The notes beneath the pieces are model-generated. The model worked only from the letters and a program-made list of their open reading frames with translations. It was not told the DNA's origin and searched no databases. Of a DNA stretch of 64,000 bases, positions 58,923 through 64,000 are shown piece by piece. How positions within the stretch are numbered: the first letter of the stretch is position 1; each line of letters starts with the position of its first letter. The position numbers and the translations under genes are program-made. The stretch comes from Lachnospiraceae bacterium. Its GTDB lineage: Bacteria; Bacillota; Clostridia; Lachnospirales; Lachnospiraceae. Where the stretch lies: positions 25,450 to 89,449 of the forward strand of contig CAJTCH010000017.1 in assembly GCA_910574715.1 (NCBI GenBank). The letters run 5' to 3'.

Positions 58923-59369
58923 CTATTGCATGAAGGAGGTGAGCAGGTCATTCACCAGCTTGCCGTCTGCCTTCCCCTTGACCTTGGGCATCAGGACTTT
59001 CATGATCCTTCCCTTGTCTTTGGAGACAGGAGCTTCGATCCCAAGTTCTGCGAGGGTTGCGTTTATCACCCCGCGGATCTCGGTCTCATCCATCATCTTA
59101 GGAGCGTACTGCTCAAGAACAGCGAGACGTCTGGTACATTCTTCGATGATGTCGGTGCGGTCGGCGGGTGTCATCTCCAGCGCCTCTTTCGTCTGCTTGA
59201 TCTCCTTAAGGACAACCTGGATTTCCTCTTCTTCGGTCAGGTCTTCCCGTTTGTCAATTGCTTTATTCTTAAGGGCTGCAAGCAGCATGGACAGAGTCTC
59301 CTTGGTGTCTTTGTTACCTTCTTTCATGGCCTTGAACATATCAACGCGAACTTCTTCGATCTTACTCAT
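58923..59369 (-). CDS. yqeY: GatB/YqeY domain-containing protein
   Basis: The 148-residue protein matches YqeY: KAMKEGNKDTKETLSMLLAA (residues about 14-33), the middle EDLTEEEEIQVVLKEIKQTK, and a C-terminal YqeY-type tail (LAELGIEAPVSKDKGRIMKV, LMPKVKGKADGKLV). The tail domain resembles the C-terminal part of GatB and is thought to bind tRNA-like folds, but the function of free-standing YqeY is not settled. The gene has its own sigma-A promoter (59431-59403) and GGAGG before the start. Confidence 0.92.
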   Translation of the reverse strand: MSKIEEVRVDMFKAMKEGNKDTKETLSMLLAALKNKAIDKREDLTEEEEIQVVLKEIKQTKEALEMTPADRTDIIEECTRRLAVLEQYAPKMMDETEIRGVINATLAELGIEAPVSKDKGRIMKVLMPKVKGKADGKLVNDLLTSFMQ

Positions 59370-59402
59370 ATGAATCCCTCCTGAAATTAGTATGTCTCCA
59401 TC

Positions 59403-59431
59403 ATTATACAGGATGACGGTTGATTCTGCAA
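59403..59431 (-). promoter_or_regulatory. sigma-A promoter of yqeY
   Basis: On the minus strand TTGCAG (59431-59426) and TATAAT (59408-59403) are 17 bp apart. Confidence 0.7.
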
Positions 59432-59485
59432 GGTATATGGTATGCCCTGTTCAGACACGAAATCACTGCATTCACGCAATATCTG

Positions 59486-59514
59486 TTGATTAGACGGTGC
59501 AAATTTGTTACCAT
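59486..59514 (+). promoter_or_regulatory. sigma-A promoter of nfeD-SPFH
   Basis: TTGATT (59486-59491) and TACCAT (59509-59514) are 17 bp apart, 26 bp before nfeD. Confidence 0.45.
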
Positions 59515-59540
59515 AGGTTCAACAGAAAGGAAGTGAGCAT

Positions 59541-59996
59541 ATGGTGATACAGGACAGTTATATCACGATTGCCTGGCTGGTGTTTCTGATCATCCTGCTG
59601 ATCGTCGAGATCATTACGGTGGGGCTTACGAGTATCTGGGCGGCCGGCGGGGCGTTGGCGGCGCTGATCCTGAATATCCTTGGACTCTCGCTGATGTGGC
59701 AGGTGGCTGCGTTCTTTGCTGTAACCTTTGTACTGCTGATCTTCACGAGACCGTTTGCGGTGAGATTCATCAATACGCAGCGTGAGAAGACGAACTATGA
59801 GGGGATCATCGGCAAGACCATCCGCATCACGGAGAGAGTGGACAATATCAGGCAGACAGGGATGGCAAATGTAAACGGCCAGGAATGGACGGTACGGGCG
59901 GAGAGGGATGACCTTATTCTGGAACCGGAGATGTTGGCGAAGGTAGTGAACATATCAGGCGTAAAGCTGATAGTAAAAGAGTATGAGGAGGAATAG
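59541..59996 (+). CDS. NfeD family membrane protein
   Basis: The 151-residue protein has two or three membrane helices (residues about 8-28, 30-48 and 51-70) followed by a cytoplasmic OB-fold NfeD domain (GIIGKTIRITERVDNIRQTG, then GQEWTVRAERDDLI). Short NfeD proteins of this kind are almost always encoded next to an SPFH protein and are thought to hold it in membrane microdomains. That partner starts 2 bp downstream. The start has AAGGAAGTGAG upstream. Confidence 0.92.
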   Translation: MVIQDSYITIAWLVFLIILLIVEIITVGLTSIWAAGGALAALILNILGLSLMWQVAAFFAVTFVLLIFTRPFAVRFINTQREKTNYEGIIGKTIRITERVDNIRQTGMANVNGQEWTVRAERDDLILEPEMLAKVVNISGVKLIVKEYEEE

Positions 59997-59998
59997 GA

Positions 59999-60931
59999 AT
60001 GGAAGGTATCGTTGGGTTGGTAGTAGTTGTTATAGTTGTGTTGATCGTATTACTGCTTCTGATCTCCTGTATTAAGATCGTGCCGCAGGCGAAGGCAATG
60101 GTCGTGGAGCGTCTGGGAGCGTATCAGGCAACCTGGAGTACGGGGCTTCATTTTAAAGTGCCGATCATCGACAGGGTTGCAAGAAGAGTGGACTTAAAGG
60201 AGCAGGTCGTTGATTTCGCGCCGCAGCCGGTGATCACGAAGGATAATGTTACCATGCGGATCGACACGGTAGTGTTCTATCAGATCACGGATCCGAAGAT
60301 GTTCTGCTACGGTGTTGCGAATCCGATCATGGCGATCGAGAATCTGACAGCGACGACGCTCCGTAATATCATCGGTGATCTGGAACTGGATCAGACATTG
60401 ACCTCCAGAGAGACCATCAACACGAAGATGCGCGCCTCCTTAGATGTGGCGACAGACCCGTGGGGGATCAAGGTGAACCGTGTAGAGCTTAAGAACATCA
60501 TCCCGCCGGCAGCCATCCAGGATGCGATGGAGAAGCAGATGAAGGCGGAGCGTGAGCGCCGCGAGGCGATCCTGCGTGCGGAAGGTGAGAAGAAGTCTAC
60601 GATCCTGGTGGCGGAAGGCCAAAAGGAATCTGCGATCCTGGATGCGGAGGCTGAGAAGCAGGCAGCCATCTTACGCGCAGAGGCTCAGAAGGAAGCTATG
60701 ATCCGTGAGGCGGAAGGTGAGGCTGAGGCGATCCTTAAGGTTCAGAAGGCGAACGCGGACGGTATCCGTTTCCTGAAGGAGGCAGGAGCCGACGAGGCTG
60801 TGCTTACTATGAAGAGTCTGGAGGCATTCGAGAAAGCAGCTGACGGCAAGGCGACGAAGATCATTATCCCGTCGGAGATACAGGGGATCGCAGGCCTTCT
60901 AAAGAGCGCCAAGGAGGTAATGACTGAGTAA
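59999..60931 (+). CDS. SPFH/band 7 domain protein (QmcA/stomatin-like)
   Basis: The 310-residue protein has an N-terminal membrane helix (residues about 4-25), an SPFH/band 7 domain (about 26-190: VPQAKAMVVERLGAYQATWS, EQVVDFAPQPVITKDNVTMR, WGIKVNRVELKNI) and an Ala/Glu-rich coiled coil with repeated AEGEK and AEAQK-like heptads (about 190-265). Such proteins oligomerise as membrane scaffolds and may regulate membrane proteases. It forms the usual pair with NfeD. The response-regulator gene 50 bp downstream may be on the same transcript. Confidence 0.93.
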   Translation: MEGIVGLVVVVIVVLIVLLLLISCIKIVPQAKAMVVERLGAYQATWSTGLHFKVPIIDRVARRVDLKEQVVDFAPQPVITKDNVTMRIDTVVFYQITDPKMFCYGVANPIMAIENLTATTLRNIIGDLELDQTLTSRETINTKMRASLDVATDPWGIKVNRVELKNIIPPAAIQDAMEKQMKAERERREAILRAEGEKKSTILVAEGQKESAILDAEAEKQAAILRAEAQKEAMIREAEGEAEAILKVQKANADGIRFLKEAGADEAVLTMKSLEAFEKAADGKATKIIIPSEIQGIAGLLKSAKEVMTE

Positions 60932-60981
60932 CAGAAGTCTTGATTATGGACAGAGTGTAGACAGGGAAGGGAGGCAGCGCT

Positions 60982-61713
60982 ATGACACATGTATTGATTC
61001 TTGAGGACGACAAGGCTTCTATGGAGGCTCTCGGGAAGATCCTTACAGAGTATTCGGAAGAAATCTGTGTCCACGCCGCCTCTTCTTATCCTGAGGCGAA
61101 GGAGCTGCTTGACGGAGATATCCGGTTCGGCCTTTTCCTCCTGGATGTGAATCTGGGAGGAGAGAACCGGGAAGACATCGGAGGCATCTTGTTTGCGAGA
61201 GAGATCAGAGAGAAGTTTTGCTATACATTTACCCCTGTAGTCATGGTCACGTCTGTGGGGGCGATGGAGATGCAGGCATACAGGGAACTGCACTGTTATC
61301 AGTATATCATGAAGCCGTTTCGTCCAGAACAGGTGATAGAGGTCGTTAGGAAGGTCCTTGACCGGGATAAGCAGGAGGAGCCGCCGTCTGTGGTGGTGAA
61401 GCGTGACGGGGTCAATTATCAGGTCAGGTGTGAGGAGATCCGCTATATAGAGGCGGTGCACCGCGGAATCCGGCTTCATATGAAGGGTGAGACCTGGGAT
61501 GTGCCTTATGTGACGCTAAAACAGATCTTACTGAAGGTTCCGGGAGAGATGTTCTTACAGTGCCACAGGATATTTGCCGTGAACCGGCGGGAGGTGGAGT
61601 ATTATGATACGGTGAACCGTATCGTGAAGCTTAAGGACTGTGCGGACGTGATCGAGATCGGTGTGACTTACAAGGCGGAGATCGGGAGGATTGTCAGTGG
61701 TAAGCTGGGTTAG
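60982..61713 (+). CDS. LytTR family response regulator
   Basis: The 243-residue protein has an N-terminal receiver domain (residues about 3-125: LILEDDKASMEALGKIL, with phospho-acceptor Asp in LFLLDVNLGGE near residue 54 and Lys in YIMKPFRPEQV) and a C-terminal LytTR DNA-binding domain (about 140-240: CEEIRYIEAVHRGIRLHM, EMFLQCHRIFAVNRREVEYY). It belongs to the AgrA/VirR type. The 3' end overlaps the kinase gene, so the two make a two-component system. Its targets are unknown. Confidence 0.93.
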   Translation: MTHVLILEDDKASMEALGKILTEYSEEICVHAASSYPEAKELLDGDIRFGLFLLDVNLGGENREDIGGILFAREIREKFCYTFTPVVMVTSVGAMEMQAYRELHCYQYIMKPFRPEQVIEVVRKVLDRDKQEEPPSVVVKRDGVNYQVRCEEIRYIEAVHRGIRLHMKGETWDVPYVTLKQILLKVPGEMFLQCHRIFAVNRREVEYYDTVNRIVKLKDCADVIEIGVTYKAEIGRIVSGKLG

Positions 61714-62548
61714 AAGATTTTTATATCGTATATTTTGTGTGATCGCGCTGCTGGTATCCGTCTATCTGATCGTGGATTTTCTGGTCAGCGGTACGTTTGA
61801 TTACAGGATCTTTACCATGTTCCTCTTATTGGTTGTGGTGGAGATCTGGGGGATCATCGACTGGCGGAAGAACTATCTTATGATGCGGCAGAAGGAATCG
61901 GAGCTTAAGCTGTATCAGCATTATATCAGGCCTCTGGAGGAATTGGTGAAGGAGATCCGTGCCAAGCAGCACGAGTTCGACAACCATGTCAATGCGATCC
62001 TGAACATGCATCTGACGGTGGGGGACTATGATGAACTGGTGGCGCGTCAGTCCGCATATATCACGGAGGTGCTGAGGGATGATGACAGCAGGAGATACCT
62101 GCCGCTGCTTAGGATCAGCGACAAGGTACTGGCGGGATTCCTCTACAGTAAGATCGTCCGCGCGCCGTCTTATGTGAAGACAGAGGTGAATGTAAAGAGC
62201 CTGGAGATCATATCCGGCATCTCGGAGCACCATCTGATCGAGATTGTAGGTACTCTGGTGGATAATGCCTATGAGGCCTGTACCGAGGAGCTGAACCAGA
62301 TATCCATGGAACTGGATTCGGAGAATGACAGGCTGGTGTTCCTGATCCGCAACCAGGTCTGCGGCATGAAGATGGAGGACGTCAGCAGATTCTTTGAGAA
62401 GGGATATTCTACGAAGCAGGATGCCGACAGGCACGGGCTTGGGCTGTATAATGCGAAGCTGCTGGTTGGGCGGTATCACGGAGATATCACGGTGAGTCTT
62501 GATAAGGCAGACGGGAAGGATACCATCAGCATGAAGGTTATTGTGTAG
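61697..62548 (+). CDS. GHKL sensor histidine kinase (AgrC-like)
   Basis: The 283-residue kinase has only two membrane helices (residues about 8-28 and 36-54), no large outer sensing domain, a dimerisation helix with RAKQHEFDNHVNAILNM (phospho-acceptor His near residue 95), and the ATPase domain with N-box LVDNAYEAC and G-box GLGLYNAKLLVGRYHG. The short sensor region suggests a membrane-borne or intracellular signal; the neighbouring SPFH/NfeD genes make membrane state a candidate. The GTG at 61697 is preferred over TTG at 61691 because GGGAGGA is 7 nt before it; the start lies inside the response-regulator gene. Confidence 0.88.
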   Translation: MVSWVRRFLYRIFCVIALLVSVYLIVDFLVSGTFDYRIFTMFLLLVVVEIWGIIDWRKNYLMMRQKESELKLYQHYIRPLEELVKEIRAKQHEFDNHVNAILNMHLTVGDYDELVARQSAYITEVLRDDDSRRYLPLLRISDKVLAGFLYSKIVRAPSYVKTEVNVKSLEIISGISEHHLIEIVGTLVDNAYEACTEELNQISMELDSENDRLVFLIRNQVCGMKMEDVSRFFEKGYSTKQDADRHGLGLYNAKLLVGRYHGDITVSLDKADGKDTISMKVIV

Positions 62549-62584
62549 AAAGATGTTTTGCAGACTATGGAAATATAACACGGA

Positions 62585-62610
62585 GGAAGGATGCGAGTCC
62601 TTCCTTTTTT
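62585..62610 (+). terminator. Rho-independent terminator after the histidine kinase gene
   Basis: GGAAGGA (62585-62591) pairs with TCCTTCC (62598-62604), followed by six T residues. Confidence 0.85.
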
Positions 62611-62629
62611 CGTGGATAATGAGCCAGGC

Positions 62630-62700
62630 GGGTTACTGTTCACGGTGCCTTGCACTCCGCTGCAAGGCATCCGGCCAGTAAAATCGCGGTTTCAGGCGGA
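62630..62700. repeat. degenerate copy of the 35186 inverted-repeat element
   Basis: GGCATCCGGCCAGTAAAATCGC (22 bases, split here as GGCATCCGGCC and AGTAAAATCGC) matches the interior of the element at 35186-35319 almost exactly. A hairpin GCCTTGCA (62647-62654) / TGCAAGGC (62661-62668) precedes it. Only one side of the larger element is kept. The rest of this 258-bp gap (62549-62806) holds a terminator and AT-rich promoter-like sequence. Confidence 0.55.
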
Positions 62701-62806
62701 ATAATTTTAAAGATAGGTGTGTTAGTCCTTTTTATATGTGTTACAATATATACAGAAGTTTTTATGTGAGAGTTCTGTGGATTGGTATATGAGAGGAGAG
62801 GGTACG

Positions 62807-63826
62807 ATGAGAAATCACGAAGTAACAGCAAGGCAGCCGTTGTTGGATGAGGATGGATATTTGAGAGAACCTGGCTGGTCTAAGCGGCAGGTGCAGGTCT
62901 ATGACCGGTCGAAGATCAAGGCGCCGGCATTTCGTATCAAGGAGTGGGATTATTATCTTGTGTTAAATGAAGATTTTGCGGGGGCATTTACCATATCGGA
63001 TGATGGGTATATCGGATTGCAGTCGGTGTCTTTGCTGAATTTCAAGGAAGGATGGGAGCATACGGAGACGATCTTGAATCCATTTACCATGGGGCGTCTG
63101 CATCTTCCATCTTCTTCGGAAGAGGGGAATACGGTCTACCATGATAAGCGTCTGCACATGGAATTCCGCAAAGAGGGAGACAGAAGGAGGATCCTGTGCA
63201 GGTTCCGTGATTTCTGGCAGGGGAAGGAATTGGAGTGCAATATTACGCTTCGTGAGCCGATGATGGATACTATGGTGATCGCGACCCCCTGGAAGAACAA
63301 AAGGGCGTTCTATTATAATCAGAAGATCAACTGTATGGCGGCGAGCGGCAGCATGCGGTACGACAATAGAACATATACTTTTGATCCGGCGAAGGATTTC
63401 GGGACGCTTGACTGGGGACGGGGCGTGTGGACCTATGATAACAGATGGTATTGGGGGTCCGGCAATTGTATGATAGAGGGGAAGCCTTTTGGGTTCAACA
63501 TCGGATATGGTTTCGGAGACACGGAGGCGGCGTCTGAGAATATCTTATTCTATGATGGGAAGGCGCATAAGCTTGACGACGTGACCTTCCATATCCCGGC
63601 GGATGATTATATGAAGCCGTGGAGATTCACCTCCAGCGACGGAAGGTTCGAGATGGATTTTGTTCCGGTACTTGACCGGGCGGCGAGGACCGCGGCGGTG
63701 ATCATAGAGACGGACCAGCATCAGGTATTCGGACGGATGAGCGGTAAGGCTGTGCTGGACGACGGGAAAGTGATCGAGCTTAAGGACTTGATGTGTTTTG
63801 CGGAGGATGTGCATAATCGGTATTAG
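62807..63826 (+). CDS. DUF2804 domain-containing protein
   Basis: The 339-residue protein matches DUF2804, a family of beta-rich proteins of unknown function related in fold to the AttH/lipocalin-like group. Seen segments are QPLLDEDGYLREPGWSKRQV at the start (residues about 9-28), KEWDYYLVLNEDFAGAFTIS, and the Trp/Gly-rich core KDFGTLDWGRGVWTYDNRWY followed by WGSGNCMIEGKPFGFNIGYG. Many members are thought to handle hydrophobic ligands, but no activity is known. No signal peptide, so it is cytoplasmic. The ATG at 62807 follows GAGGAGAGGG. Confidence 0.85.
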   Translation: MRNHEVTARQPLLDEDGYLREPGWSKRQVQVYDRSKIKAPAFRIKEWDYYLVLNEDFAGAFTISDDGYIGLQSVSLLNFKEGWEHTETILNPFTMGRLHLPSSSEEGNTVYHDKRLHMEFRKEGDRRRILCRFRDFWQGKELECNITLREPMMDTMVIATPWKNKRAFYYNQKINCMAASGSMRYDNRTYTFDPAKDFGTLDWGRGVWTYDNRWYWGSGNCMIEGKPFGFNIGYGFGDTEAASENILFYDGKAHKLDDVTFHIPADDYMKPWRFTSSDGRFEMDFVPVLDRAARTAAVIIETDQHQVFGRMSGKAVLDDGKVIELKDLMCFAEDVHNRY

Positions 63827-63860
63827 GAACATGTTAGAATTTTAATTAGGAAGTGTTCAT

Positions 63861-64000
63861 ATGTTATGTGAGTGGTGGAAGAAGAGAAGGAACGGATTAT
63901 ATATATTGATCTGTGCGATTTTTGTAATGAGCTGTCTGCCTGTTCTGCAAGGTCAGGCAGAAGAGAAGAAGGAGGAGAAGATATACTGCGCTGCATTTGG
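63861..64000 (+). CDS. secreted protein, 3' end outside the window
   Basis: A reading frame starts at ATG 63861 behind AGGAAGTG (63848-63855) and stays open to the window edge (46 codons). It begins with a basic stretch (WWKKRRNG), then a hydrophobic helix (about residues 13-30, LYILICAIFVMSCLPVLQG) with a plausible signal-peptidase site at GQAEE, then a charged segment. It is likely an exported protein; the rest is missing. Confidence 0.65.
   Translation, partial: MLCEWWKKRRNGLYILICAIFVMSCLPVLQGQAEEKKEEKIYCAAF

Noticed and set aside
1..64000. tRNA, rRNA, CRISPR arrays, prophage genes or complete insertion sequences
   Set aside because: None was recognised on either strand. The only repeated elements are short non-coding inverted repeats.

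Overview
The window comes from an endospore-forming, low-to-mid GC Firmicute of the class Clostridia, most likely a gut Lachnospiraceae. The evidence is the spoIIGA-sigE-sigG cluster, the cotJABC spore-coat operon, a Bacillus-like division/cell-wall cluster with tandem class B PBPs, strong AAGGAGG ribosome sites, frequent TTG/GTG starts and typical TTGACA/TATAAT promoters. No rRNA, tRNA, CRISPR array, prophage or complete insertion sequence was seen. Almost everything is chromosomal housekeeping, with small accessory islands.

Layout. 1-6065: a cut-off divergent gene, a nitroreductase, then pyrH-frr-uppS-cdsA-dxr-rseP (UMP kinase, ribosome recycling, undecaprenyl and phospholipid precursors, isoprenoid entry, site-2 protease). 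6089-10370: a MerR regulator with an Fe-S aldo/keto reductase, a probable sporulation peptidoglycan-binding protein and a membrane-anchored transglutaminase-like protein. 10382-23785: carAB behind a leader that resembles the enterobacterial pyrBI attenuator, a two-domain PPK2, and the macromolecular-synthesis block dgt-dnaG-rpoD-trmK-nif3 plus a nucleoside kinase. 23836-31696: accessory region with two unknown secreted proteins, an ECF sigma/anti-sigma/MotA-like operon, DUF3795, two AraC-type regulators (one fused to a GNAT domain) and a MATE pump. 31710-32872: cotJABC on the minus strand. 33010-35722: a SEDS polymerase, DegV, a miniature inverted-repeat element and a small membrane protein.

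35822-52040 is the division and sporulation core: mraZ (with five MraZ-type repeats), rsmH, ftsL, pbpB, a spoVD-like PBP, mraY, murD, ftsW/spoVE, divIB, ftsZ, spoIIGA, sigE, a beta-CASP nuclease, sigG. The order follows Bacillus subtilis, but murE, murG, murB and ftsA are absent. spoIIGA is preceded by two exact Spo0A boxes and a long-spacer sigma-A promoter. 52173-64000: a HAD phosphatase, small unknown genes, pth-mfd-prsA, yqeY, nfeD-SPFH, a LytTR/GHKL two-component pair, a DUF2804 protein and a cut-off secreted protein.

No wholly new multi-gene system stands out. The most promising observations are regulatory or small-scale: the carAB leader, a probable sigma-E gene for a degenerate FMN-binding-like membrane protein at 53171-53605, the ECF operon with a MotA-like channel and a possible CTG start, the 134-bp inverted-repeat element with relatives elsewhere in the window, and the KTG-to-KTA change in the SpoVD-like PBP. 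All assignments rest on reading the sequence; no database search was run.
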